Source: Ilyonectria destructans
Lineage: Eukaryota; Ascomycota; Sordariomycetes; Hypocreales; Nectriaceae
Assembly (NCBI GenBank): GCA_020740775.1
Contig: JAHEWK010000017.1
Span: 372,001 to 436,000 of the forward strand
Length of the DNA stretch: 64,000 nt
Direction of reading: 5' to 3'
Position numbers and translations under genes: made by a program. Within the stretch, counting starts at the first letter, position 1. Each line of letters opens with the position of its first letter. This document shows, in pieces, positions 22,309-33,622 of the stretch. The notes below the pieces were generated by a model. The model saw nothing but the letters and a program-made list of their open reading frames with translations. It made no database searches and was not told the DNA's origin.

Positions 22309-23014
22309 GATAGCATGAGAGTGATCTTTTTGATAGTCAGCTAACGGAAAAGGATCCTGGAAAAGGTTTAAAGAGTAGTACCTTGTGCATGCGCAGTGCG
22401 TCATTAATTTCCCTCTGTCCTCTAAATTCCGGACGAGGCTGTCTTAGCTTATTGCACTGCAATTCTAGCTGTGCGAGAGGAGTTGAGAACACGCTACTGC
22501 ATGGCCAATTTGCACTACAATTTTAGTGATTTGAGGGAAGGTGAGATGCTCCAAACCATCACTCAATATGGATTGCCGGGTCTAGTGCAGGACATCGAAG
22601 AGCGTATCCGGGTATTGGGTATTTCCAACCGGAACTCTATCTTTGCGCAATCGCTGCAGAGCATTCTGATGGCATGGACTGGTCTTTCTGATAGGCAGCT
22701 AATGGAAAAGGATCCGGGGAAAGGTGGAGGTAGGTTGAAAGCGCTTGCACTGCAATTTTAGCTGTGTGAGGGGAGTTGAGAACACGCTACTACTGCATGA
22801 TCAACTTGCACTGCAATTTTAGTGATTTGAGTGAAGGCGAGATGCTCCACACCATCACTCAATAAGGATTGGTCTGCAGGACATAGAAGAGCGTTTCCTG
22901 TATTTGGGTATTTCCAACCGGAAATCTATCGTTGTGCAACGCACTACAGAGTATTCTGATAGTCTGAGACTGATTTTTTTGTCAGTTCGCTAACAAATGC
23001 GGGGGTAGGTTGTG
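22211..23014. repeat. Three direct repeats derived from the HET gene 5' end plus promoter-side sequence
   Basis: Three related segments lie in the same orientation at about 22211-22379 (inside the HET gene's first exon), 22570-22740 and 22867-23014. Shared words include GAAGAGCGT, ATTTCCAACCGGAA, CAGAGCATT and AAAAGGATCC. Two intervening spacers are also repeated: each begins TTGCACTGCAATT, has GGAGTTGAGAACACGCTACT and ends GATGCTCC..ACCATCACTCAAT. The unit is therefore about 300 bp, holding part of the first exon and its upstream flank. The outer two copies are interrupted by stops and small indels and cannot encode protein. The array is probably a local tandem duplication. The third spacer copy resumes on the far side of the copia element near 29115. 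Confidence 0.75.
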
Positions 23015-23077
23015 TCGCAATCCCGCTACGGCAAAATGGAATAATCACTCCTCTTGCTGGTTAGCGTTATTGTAATC

Positions 23078-23347
23078 TGTTGGATTGAGACCTCGAGTGG
23101 CGGCATAACATGCCTGATCCGGACTGCCTGATCCGGAACACCGGATGCGGAACGCCGGATCAGGTAATAAGCCGGATCCGGCATCATAACAACGCCGGAT
23201 CCGTCTCCCTTTGACACCCTGATTTAGATCCCTTTGAGTATAAAATAGGGCCCCTGTGACCCTTAATTAATGCAGGATAATCATATCAATTTATATTATT
23301 TGATTAATTACTTCTGCTATTGCATACAGCAAATTGTATATCCAATA
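23078..23347 (+). repeat. Left LTR of the copia element
   Basis: 270 bp, beginning TGTTGGATTGAG and ending ATCCAATA. It contains a cluster of CCGGATC/GATCCGG words at about 23110-23200 and a TATAAAATAGGG promoter box near 23240. It differs from the right LTR at roughly 20 positions, which I found to be transitions only; many are T here against C in the other copy. Confidence 0.93.
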
Positions 23348-26300
23348 ATTAAGAGTCTCATTTACTTTAAGAGCAACCATATAAGATACAGCTATTTGCT
23401 ATTCTTATTACTTTAATTGTTATTTTCCTCAACTAACTGAAAATACCTACTTAATAGAACCTCTTTACTAAGAAGGTCTATCTTAAGACCTTTAAAGACT
23501 GGAGCAGCTGGAATAGGCCATTCCAGATGAAGGCAAATTCCGCCTAAATCTGGGATCTAGTTAATCCTGATATAACAGACCAATTAAGATAATGTTCTAT
23601 CCTGCCGACTATTAGTTTCTATTATCGATAGATTCCTTATTATTATACTTATAGGTCCCTATTTAGTCAGACTGATAGTTAGACCCCTAAATTAACTAAC
23701 TTAAACTAATTGGCTTAATATTATAATAATTTAACTGCAGAAGATAAAGCCTTCTATAACTAAGACTAAAAGGACTATAACTACAATCTTTAGGTATATC
23801 AGTATAAGTAAGCTCTAGTTAAAGAGATTAAAGATTGGATTATAGAAACAGTCTCTTAAGAACTAATAGAGACCTATAAAGTCTATCAGGACCTAAGGAC
23901 CTGATATACTAACCTCCGAGATAGCATTAGGGCTACAATAATAGAACAGCAAAATAAAACCCGAGCTAAATATCAGACTATTCTAGCTAAAACTCCTAAG
24001 GCAGCTAAGGATTTCCCTTACTGAATTACAGACTGGGAGTAAGTAACTTATAAGGCCCAGAAAAGAGGGATTAGAGGCTTAAATAACTCTAACGTATAGT
24101 TCAACAACCTAAGTAATACTATCCAACCAGCCCTAAAGACCTAGTACTCAACCTATTATAGCACCTATAAGAATAAGCTGAGATTATAGACTCTAGCTAT
24201 TCGGAAAGTTGCTAAAGACCTAAGGGAAGAAGTCAGCAGATAGAACCTTCTGCAGCTTGCAGCTAGAAAGCTTGAGTTAACTATACTAATAGTGACTGGA
24301 GGGGCCTTTAGACTGACCTTTAGAAATAACTTGAATCCGACTGATCAACCTAACCCTAATTAGGGTAATCTACAGCAAGCCAGATCGTTATTAAAGTAAT
24401 CCTTAAAGAAATAACTATCTGACTAAATAGAATCTAAGCTAAAGAAAAAGAAGTTAGAACCTAAGGCCACTTAAGATAAAAACTAAGATAACTGTAAAGC
24501 CTGTAGCAGTAAGTATAAGCTATCTGGATGCTTTTACACTTATCCCTCAAAAGCCCCTACCCAATTTAAGGGGAATCCAGTAATTCAAGATATAGTTACT
24601 TATAGACTATCTAAAGATTAAAAGCTATCAGATAAGCTTGCTTCTCTTAAGGATAAAGATAAACCCTCTAAGTCAGATTAATTAGGAAGAAGTATTGGAA
24701 AATATAGGGATATAATTATAATAGCTAAGGCTGTATTTTCTATCTCTTTATATCCTCTATAAAGATTAGCTATCCTAAACTTAGAAGTAATAATTAATAT
24801 ATTCAATAAGATTAAATACTTTTCCAGATACCGATTAGCTAAGGCAGATAACTTCCTCATCGCAGGGGAAAATCAAGTTCGAATATAGGGCTACAGCCAG
24901 ATTGAAATCCAGACTAAAGGACTTAACAGTCTAAGGACTATCAGTCTAGATGATATTGCCTATTGCCCTAACTTCCCTTATAACCTAATATCCCTACAGA
25001 AGCTATTACGGAAGGGCTATTAGTGGAACACACACCCAGCCTCTAACTATCTCTAAATAGCCAATAGAAATATTCTTTGCTATCTATCTGATCAATATAA
25101 CTAATTTATTATTAAAAGTAAAATATCTAATCAGATAATTAATATAGAGACTGCCTTTCTATCTCGATATAAGTATAACTTATCGACCTGGCTAAGGGCT
25201 GAAAAACAAGATACCTGGAGATAGCACCTACACCTTAGTCATCCAGGTCCTAATACCTTAGAACGACTAGTCAGAAAGGTAATAGGGGCCCGGATTAAAG
25301 GGATTCCGACAGCTAAATGCGATGACTGCAGCGTATTGAAGATGAAACGTCAGATTAGCCAGAGACCTAGGGATCTAGAAAATAGACCTGGCCTGAGACT
25401 GGCAATTAACTTCTACGACTTTAATATAGATCCAGAAGGAAGAGATCCAAATGGATATATCAGTCTGTTATTAATAATAGACTGATATTCAGGTTATATC
25501 TGGGATTATTACTTAAAAAGCCGATAATATAAGGATCTTATCTCTATCTTTAAAGACTTCCTAGGTTATCTATTGCAGTACTACTAAATTAAGCTAAGAA
25601 TTATTAAATATAATAGAGAAATCCTAGGAAAATTAAAAGACTGACCTTATTTAGTCTATTAATTCTTTATAGGAATATACATTATCGTGGAGTTAATAGC
25701 TGCAGATATAGCTGCTCAGAATAAGGGCGCTAAAGCTTCCGGGAAAACTATTAAAAATAAGGCTAGGGCTATAAGGGCTGAAGCCCGACTTCCGTTATAT
25801 CTGTAGCTTGAGATCTATCGGGCTGCTATCTATCTGAATAACTGAACCCCTAAATATATTAATAATTAGGAAACCCCTTACAGCTGATTCTATATAGCTA
25901 TTACCTAGCGCAATAGTTACAGCGAGGAACATAAGGTTCTCTATCTAGGCCACCTATAGGTCTATAGATCTAAGGTATTTACAATAACCTAAGATGCCCT
26001 AAAGAGGCAGAAGAAGAAGTAAAGATTAAATCCTTATGCCTGAATTAACTACCTTATGGGATACCAGTCATCTAATATCTATAGAATCTAGAACCCAGCT
26101 ACTGGAAAGATAATATTAATTCGGGATATTATCTTTAATAAAGATAACCTATTTAATAGAGATATTAATAAGCTAAGAGATAACCTTCTTTAAGTCGGAA
26201 GGGATAAACTAAATTAGCTACTAAACTAAATAGAAGAGGCTTATTAAAAGCAGTTAATAGATTAAGCTACTCTAGAAGATAATAATTAAGCTGTAACTAG

Positions 26301-28020
26301 TAATTATTTAGAAGGCTTCTACTATAAGAATAAAAATAAGGATAATTCTAATTCAAACCTATATAAGAAAGACTAAGATATAAGAATAACTTTAACAGCA
26401 GAACAGTCTGATTAACTGTCTGAATCTATTAAGTATCCTAGAACTCCTAGGGTTAATAAGTTTAATCTAGAAAAGCAAGAGGAATAAGATATCTCAGATG
26501 AATCCCCTAGCGCTAAAGAGAGACTGTATCTAACCCCTATATCTCTCCTACCAGCAGGACTTTTAGCAATAACAATCCAAGCTGAATCCAATTTATAAGA
26601 CAAGCTAGATTAAGGTCAGACTTTAAGACCTAAAGTATAGAAGGCAGTATTTAACACCAGAAGACTAACTAGCCCGATTAGAACCCTCAATAGAGTAGTT
26701 ATTAATAAAGCTAAGCTGTAATAGCTACTAAAGAAGCCTAGGAATATATACTAAAGTCAGCTACTAAAGCTGCTATAGCACTATTAAGATCTTCTAGATT
26801 ATCCGATGAGACCTTAATTTAAGCAAGCTGAAAAGAACCACTTATAAAGTTATAAGGTTATAAAGTCCTAAATAGAGGTTAATCTAGATAACCCTTAAAC
26901 CCTTAATAAACAGACTCTAGATTGTATATAGATTTATATCTATAAGTTCAATAAGTATAGTTAATTTATTAAGTATAAAGCCTGACTAATTATTTAAGGA
27001 GACTAACAGCTAAAAGGGCTAGATAAAGAGACCTATATATCGACTTTAGCCGGAAGGTTATTTCGATCCCTAATAGCAATAGCTGCCCGATTTAACCTCA
27101 AGCTATTATAATATAATACAGTTAATATCTTTATTAATATTAGGCTAGACTATTAGGTCCTAATGTAGATACCCCCTAGATACAGAAAGAAAGAAAAGAT
27201 CCTACTAATTCAGAAAGCCCTATACAGTCTGTAAGAATTACCCCTTCTTTAGCAGAAAGAGCTTATAGCAACCCTTTAAGAGCTAGACTTTAAGCCAGTT
27301 TAATATAAGCCCTACTATATAATTAAAAATGGGATTATTATCTTCTTCTATATTAATAATATTATCTTTATATTTAAGAAAGATAGAACCCGGGAAGTTA
27401 AGGAGACTGTTATTAAGCTAAAGAAATACTATAATCTAACTGGAGGGTAAGAGCTATAGTGGTTCCTAGGAATTGAAATTATCTAAGACTGTAAGCTAGA
27501 ACTTATCTGGTTATCCCAATTTAATTACCTTAATAAGATAGCTAATCTAGCTGAAGACCTAAATTAATATTATAATAGCCTAATAAAAAGAGAAAGACTA
27601 TAATAGTTAATAACTCGAGCCTTAATTATATTAATTTAAAGATATTAATAGAAGGTCAGATTGCTCCTTTATGCAGCTATAATAATCCGACTAGATATAG
27701 TATTTACTGTATCCCTAATAGCTAGATTTAATATAAACCTAAACTCTAAGTATTATCAAGCTGCAGACTGGATCCTTCTATATCTTAGGAAGACTAAGGC
27801 TTTAGCTCTTTAATTCAGTTAAGATAATTAATTCCTTATAGCCAGCAATACATTCTTTACAGACAACCTAAATTAAAAAAGCTCTTAAGCCTATATTATA
27901 AGGCTATTTAGAGGGACTATCGGATAAAGGGCTAACAAGCAAGTAATAGTTACAATATTAATAACCGAGGCTGAACTACTAGCTCTATTATAAGCAGCCA
28001 AGAAAGCTATGTTTATTTCC

Positions 28021-28430
28021 TGTAACGGTCGTGCTCTCTAGACTACCGTATGCGTGGTATAGGGTAGGCAAGAGATTGGTTGCTAGTGGATAAACCGTAG
28101 GTTTATGTTAGCAGATAGGTTAGGGCGTCACTTACTGGGTAATGTTACGTCTGGTAATGGTCAAGCACAGTGATGCGTAGCGAGTCAAGGTGATTGAGGT
28201 AACCAAGTTGTATTGATAGCTGAGTAGCTGCTCATTGGGAATGTGCACTACTCTGTTGTCTATATACTTAGATGGATCGTTGGATCGTGTAAGTGATCCA
28301 GCGATCCAGGATCGTGGGATCGCGAAGGTGATCCTGCGATCCAGTTTTGGTTGGTCGAAAATTGTGGGTACTAGAATACTGCCAGTCCCGACCGCCTGCC
28401 ACCTACCCGAGGTGTGCATGGGCCGTGACA
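28021..28430. mobile_element. Nested solo LTR of a second retroelement
   Basis: A 410-bp insert begins TGTAACGGTC and ends GGCCGTGACA, an imperfect inverted pair, and is flanked by TTTCC on both sides (28016-28020 and 28431-28435). Removing it rejoins the copia RNase H reading AAKKAMFIS to RLVKKLEIKLEEE in frame. There is no internal region, so it is a solo LTR left by recombination between the ends of a full element. It is visibly less AT-rich than the surrounding copia sequence and carries no obvious RIP damage. Near 28265-28345 it contains many GGATCG/CGATCC words on both strands. Confidence 0.88.
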
Positions 28431-28815
28431 TTTCCCGGCTAGTTAAAAAGCTAGAGATCAAGCTGGAAGAGGAATATATTTACATTTAATATAATAACCA
28501 GCAGACTATTAAGCTAGTCACTAAGGATGTCAATAAGCTGCAGATGAAGCTATAGTATGTTGATATTTACAATTATTAGTTAAGGCAGAAAGCTTAGAGG
28601 GATAGGATCCGGATCGAGTACACCTCAATAGAGGATATAATTACAGATAGGCTTATAAAGGCCCTTAGCAATATAAGCCTTCAGAAGTATATGGATCAGC
28701 TAGGCCTAGTAGATATCTTAGGGTATCTAGACTAAAGGAAGCTTAAGGAACTGAAGGAAGAAGATCTAGGGACTTGAAGGCAGCTATATTCTGGCCGGCT
28801 TCAGCTGGGGGGGTA

Positions 28816-29085
28816 TATTGGATTGAGACCTCGAGTGGCGGCATAACATACCTGATCCGGACTGCCTGATCCGGAATACCGGATGCGGAACGCCGGATTA
28901 GGTAATAAGCCGGATCCGGCATTATAATAACGCCGGATCCGTCTCCCTTTGACACCCTGATCTAGATCCCTTTGAGTATAAAATAGGGCCCCTGTGACCC
29001 TCAATCAATGCAGGACAATCACATCAATTTACATCATTTGATCAATCACTTCTGCTATTGCATACAGCAAATTGCGTATCCAACA
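28816..29085 (+). repeat. Right LTR of the copia element
   Basis: 270 bp, beginning TATTGGATTGAG and ending ATCCAACA, followed by the TAATC target duplication. It has the same TATAAAATAGGG box and CCGGATC cluster as the left LTR. Its 3' half keeps C at many positions where the left LTR has T, while its 5' half has some T where the left has C, so each LTR was mutated separately. Confidence 0.93.
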
Positions 29086-29090
29086 TAATC

Positions 29091-29260
29091 CATATCCCTG
29101 TCTGACACGACACGGGTTGAAAGCACTTGCACTGCAATTTTAGCGGTTCGAGGGAAGGTGAGATGCTCCACACCATCACTCAATGGCGCTTGACCACTCA
29201 GCACCTCAGAGAGAGTTGTTATCCGGGTGGCTGACTTTAGCACACTTGATTGCAGATTCT
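29091..29260. repeat. Resumption of the HET-flank repeat after the copia insertion
   Basis: Just past the target duplication the sequence GGGTTGAAAGCACTTGCACT (29114-29133) and the following CAATTTTAG...GGGAAGGTGAGATGCTCC match the spacer unit seen at 22735-22870. The copia element therefore inserted into, or beside, this repeat array. Confidence 0.7.
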
Positions 29261-30339
29261 AATGGGAACTAAAAGCTCCCCTCTCTCTCTTGGTCTATGG
29301 GACACAGCATACTTCCAGCCAGACTTACCTATCCTGATATTATTCCTGCTATCCTGATAGATCCGATATAGCACATAATGGATATCGGATAATATCTAAG
29401 TTGTCTCATTCTTATATCTATCTTAATATCGGAACAAGCTGCTAACCCTGCGCAATTTATATCAGATTGCGTTATTGCTACGCAACTCGGCCGCCCAGAG
29501 TGACGTATGGGATGGGCGAATTCCGTTACGACTTGGCATCGTTTGATATTTATTATGCCCTATCTGAAGAATCACTGATCTATATAACTGCTCTCCTTCT
29601 CGATCCATCATAGCAAGATCGCTACATTAAAATACACTGGAAGGAATAGTGAGCAACAACTACCATTTGACACGCACGTACGATATGGGAAAAAGAATAC
29701 AAGATGTCTCCGGGCCTTGGACCTTCGTCGTCCGGCGCGACATCGTGCCCGAAGCAGGCCCAGCTGAACGAACCGGAGCGGCCCTTGAGCGATATGGTGG
29801 TTGCTGAGGATCTGACAAAGGACATAGATGATTTCGAAATCTTTATCCGTGCTCAGCCCATCAAATTGAAGGGCCTTCAATTACTTGGTGGTGCCACAGA
29901 GACCAGATTCGGACTCACCCGCGTCTCAGTCGAATGGCCATCCATATTCTATCTTTTCTACTTGGTTCCGCCGACGCTAGGTCAGTGTTCAGTGGAGGGA
30001 GACGTCCCTTCTTATGGGACCGCGAAAGGATGTCGTGTGTCAATCTGGAGAAGGTCAAATTCATCAGCAACTGTTTTGGCGGCAGAAAGGGTCAATAGCC
30101 AAACCAAACTCAACAGCCTCTTTTAGAAGGTTGCACAGAAAAGCGTCGCACAGGCATCTTGAACAATCATTTTGCCCAAGTCACACTCGACCTCATTCGT
30201 GCTCTTATACCGTCACAGATATATGAAATGTATTGATACAAGTTTATATCCTCTAATTTCTTCTCTGTACAAGCTGCCTCATATGGGAGTGGTTACTACC
30301 TCTGATTTATGAGTTTCTTATTCTAGCCCTCGATTCTTT
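29261..30339. other. Intergenic region with one doubtful ORF
   Basis: About 1.1 kb. A forward ORF at 29704-30126 (140 codons, start MSPGLGPSSSGATSCPKQAQ) shows no domain and has a proline/serine-rich start; it is reported here only as doubtful. A run of TATCCTGATA/GATATCGGAT words lies at about 29330-29430. No other feature is visible. Confidence 0.35.
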
Positions 30340-32694
30340 TTAGTTGTATTTGGCGTCTACCGAGCCCAAGGATTCGCCGTCAATTTCCAGTGAAAACTTC
30401 ATGACTGCAGACTCCAACGTCACAACCAAGTCGAATCCAAGTTTATAGCTGCGAAAGCTCAGTATCGTAACAAACATAACGTGATGCGGGTACTTACTAC
30501 GGCATTCCATCTTTATCTGTAGGCTATGTTAACACGAGTCCCTTTGATTACAAAGCTTTGGGTTCGACGGGTACCTCTTCTTGTCTTAAACTTCGATCGC
30601 GGGACGCTTGATAAGTCCGATGTTAAGACGCAGTTGAGACTGAACCGACCACCTTCGATTAGATGTCGAGGCGCTGTTCTATGCAACGCTTAGCAACATG
30701 AAGAGGCATTCCTTGGCTAAGATTTAAAGTGAGGGAATACTGACTTCTCGGTACATTCATAGAGGGAGTCAACAAGTATGAGATCACTTGCGCCATAATC
30801 GAAATCGAAAGATCTTCCAAACGGAAACTTGATTCTTTGATCGCGGAGCAGGTCGTCTCCAATGTTGATGTACCAAGTCATCTAAGCACCTCAGTGTTAG
30901 ATCGAGGTTGATTCCATAGATACGAAACTTACTGTGTTCGACCTAGCATTTCCATCACGGTCAACAAGGATGGGCCGCCCGAAGTCTTTGATTGAGTCGT
31001 GAAGTGACCCTGCTTCGACTCCGTAATGACGTGTGGAGGACGTGCTTGTCACGATGGCTTCACGGGGCACCCGTGAAAGGGCTGCTCCTCTTCAAATAGA
31101 AGCGATTAGCGCTATGCCATCCTGAATCTGGATCCAACCTACTTTGCGATAGCGGCCCAAGCATCAGGGGGCTGCAAAACTTCAATGTCGGGATGCTCCT
31201 GTCGAACTCGCTCGACCAGATACTGATTGCCTCCGAACCCGCCGACAAGAAAGATGCACTACAGTTGTGTGAGTAGCATCCTATCTAGCGAGGACGGGAT
31301 TATAACAAACCTTTATGTTTTGGGCGTTTTGCTTCAATCTCACCCTTTGAACTTGGTCAGTGATGAGCCTAAGAATATCGGTAACAAGCGGATCAAAAAG
31401 CCTCCTCAGGTGGTCTCTATTAATCCCAATATCAGTCAGTGCGGTTTTGCTACACTTTCAGTGTGGTGAGTCTTACCCAGTCATTATCCAAGTGCTTGAT
31501 TCAAGGCCGTTGTCAGGGTCGTCTTCCAGTTTCGCTGTTGGGAAATTGACAAAGTACTCTTCGTCTGCTCCTCCATGGAAACTCTTCTTGATCTCCCGAT
31601 CAAATTGCCTATTTGCCAGGGAAAAGGGTTTGCTCTTCTTCAGTTCAAACCACTGCTCGTCCCCCACGAGATCGCACACCGCATCGGCAAATCGTTTGTT
31701 GAGGCCCAGAGAGCCAGCCATGCCACCTGGTATGAGTTCAGCTATAAAGCAACAGCACTGGGGTTTTGCTGTCCATACCTGTGCCGGGAACAAGTTCTTT
31801 GACTTGAAGTCTTGGAAGCGCAGCCTCGACTTGGTAAGAGATCAAGTCGACGGTTCCACCACCAGCATCACAAACCACGAATGAGTCATTTCGTTCAAGC
31901 CTTCGGTCCATTTTCTTAGCAGTCCACAAAGCCGCCGCTTCTGGTTCCTTGATCAGATGAACAGGACTGAGACCAGCAAGCTCAGCTGCCTATGGTAGAT
32001 AAATGTGAGATATCTTCTTTGACTGTCGGCCTTGAGATTGATTTACCTTTAATGTTGCATTTTTGGCAGCATCCGACCAAACCGCAGGGACTAAGGACAT
32101 AATTAACGTTGATAGTGTGTGTCAAGTTACTTGGACATACCAGAGAGAACGTGTTCTTTGTTACATCGGTCCACATAGTCCTTGGAGAACTTCTTCGAAA
32201 TCTCTGACAAGGCGTGCTTGTACATGGCACCAATGAAGTCGGCCGTGATCTGGACTGGGGACTTTGGTAGTTTCTTGAGCTCCTTCTTGATGTTTACTGA
32301 CGGGAGGTAGCTTGGTCGTTCTTGTGTGGGATCAAGTAAAAGCTTGACGCCAACAACACCATTACTTTGGTTGCTCACCGTGGCTCCCCAATCGAACTGC
32401 TCAGGGTTGCTCTTGTCATAGCTGATCAGAGTCGGAATCTTGGGGGCATCTAGGCTCTCCGCTCCTTTGAGTTGTGTACAATTAGCCAATAAGGCCGGGT
32501 TGAATGATGTGACTATTCTTACCGGGCCAGTTGTCTACCGAAATGGGAGTGCAGTCACGATCGTTCGCGAAACAGTAGGCTATGCCAGAATACGTCGTCC
32601 CAAAATCCAAAGCAATAATGAGTTTGTCTTCAGATCCAGCAGAAATGTGCGTTTTCCCCAAATGCTCGCTGAGTTCATCACCATGAGCCGACAT
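30340..32694 (-). CDS. Hsp70-like ATPase (divergent fungal Hsp70 nucleotide-binding-domain protein)
   Basis: A multi-exon gene read from ATG 32694 (MSAHGDELSEHLG); an in-frame ATG at 32922 would add 76 poorly conserved residues. The phosphate-1 motif LIIALDFGTTYSGIAYCF defines the actin/Hsp70 ATPase fold. Following exons give KIPTLISYDKSNPEQFDWGA, VQITADFIGAMYKHALSEIS, a VPAVWSDAAKNATLKAAELA block, LIKEPEAAALWTA and the phosphate-2 motif FVVCDAGGGTVDLISYQV. The adenosine motif (IFLVGGFGGNQYLVERVRQ) follows, and the last exon reads YKLGFDLVVTLESAVMKFSL to TAA 30340-30342. Unlike canonical Hsp70 there is no clear substrate-binding beta domain and no EEVD end, as in a large expanded group of fungal Hsp70-like proteins of unknown role. 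It is divergently paired with a coiled-coil gene. Confidence 0.9.
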
Positions 32695-33622
32695 GCTGAA
32701 ATGTCGGAGGAGAGGCAAGTAGGTAGAGCGGTTTTTGAGACGAGTTGTTGATTGTGGGCGAGATTTAAGCGACTTTTCAGTAAGTTGGGCCTTTCTCGAT
32801 TTAAGACCAAGTCCTTCTGTCGACCAACAACTAAGGGCTATGGTCCCAGAGGTTGAAGGAGACAGTGGGTGATACACATGTGTCTCAGGGTAATTAGCCT
32901 TTGGCGAGACGTTACAGGTCATGCAAGTTAGCGCCCAACATCACAGCCAACTCACCGTATTGCAAGGGTATGACCAATAGAGCACCTACTTTTGCTGCTG
33001 AAGTGTGGCACGGGTATTAGGCCTGCCAGAAGTGAGTACAAGATTGTGACTTGACTAACTACAGTACGGTCGGAAGGCCCAGGCTTTATGCATGACAGGG
33101 CCTCCGGAAAAGATCTAGCTCTCTGAAATACACAGACTAATGCGGAAGCATTCGATCTGTCACATTTATGCATCTCTATGTACGCTATTATCAGCGCCTC
33201 CTGTTGGAGTGTGCATTCCACTTTTGGCCTCGTCAGTTAGCCGTATGTCAGAATGCGGCAGATCATAAGCGAGGAATGCCTGATCCGGCCTTCAGACGGG
33301 TCGTCCGAAGTCACTAAGAAGTCTCAGCCCATCTAGGTTGGTGCCAAAATTCTTTACACGGTTAAAGCTCCCCCTTCAAACAGTTCAGATGTCGGCTAAT
33401 ATCTCTAGCTGCATCTTGAGTGCATTATATATAAGCGAAGCCGTTCAATTGGATGATTCACGCACATCGGAGGTTCTATCTTTAAACTGGGCGCTTAGAC
33501 AGCGCCGAGGCTGAATTCCGATGGCACATAGGGAGACATGCCCCTCAATTGACGGAGCATAAACTGAGCGATGCTTTTGTCATCTGAAGAATTGTCAAGG
33601 TCTCTTCGTCAAGTCCGTTCCA
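32695..33622. other. Shared divergent promoter region of Hsp70-like and coiled-coil genes
   Basis: About 0.9 kb between two divergently transcribed genes. A TATATATAA box lies near 33426-33434, about 190 bp upstream of the coiled-coil gene start. ORFs here are short and featureless. No heat-shock element (three or more alternating nGAAn units) was convincingly found by eye. Confidence 0.45.

Larger units (their letters stand above)
23078..29085 (+). mobile_element. RIP-degraded Ty1/copia LTR retrotransposon
   Basis: Direct LTRs of 270 bp lie at 23078-23347 and 28816-29085; the ends are TGTTGGAT and ATCCAACA, with terminal bases changed to TA in the left LTR end and the right LTR start. The target duplication is TAATC (23073-23077 and 29086-29090). 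A G-rich polypurine tract (GCTGGGGGGG) precedes the right LTR. The interior reads on the forward strand, through many TAA/TAG stops, as gag (DWSSWNRPFQMKANSA near 23497), a zinc-knuckle-like C-x2-C segment near 24493, pre-integrase (HLSHPGPNTLERLV, CDDCSVLKMK; 25230-25345), integrase (25400-25900), reverse transcriptase (27060-27480) and RNase H (27690-28500). Integrase before reverse transcriptase defines Ty1/copia. LTR differences are transitions only. The element cannot encode protein. Confidence 0.93.

Noticed and set aside
22471..22761. 96-codon forward ORF in the HET flank
   Set aside because: It is the antisense of a degraded copy of the HET first exon and adjacent repeat, not an independent gene.
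23110..23200. CCGGATC repeats as a possible CRISPR-like array
   Set aside because: Words are 7 bp, irregularly spaced, lie inside an LTR and the host is a fungus.
26412..28461. Short ORFs inside the copia element and solo LTR
   Set aside because: They are either reverse-strand artefacts of RIP-decayed DNA or lie in a non-coding LTR.
32695..33622. Heat-shock elements between the Hsp70-like and coiled-coil genes
   Set aside because: Only scattered GAA/TTC triplets without the required alternating 5-bp spacing were found by eye.
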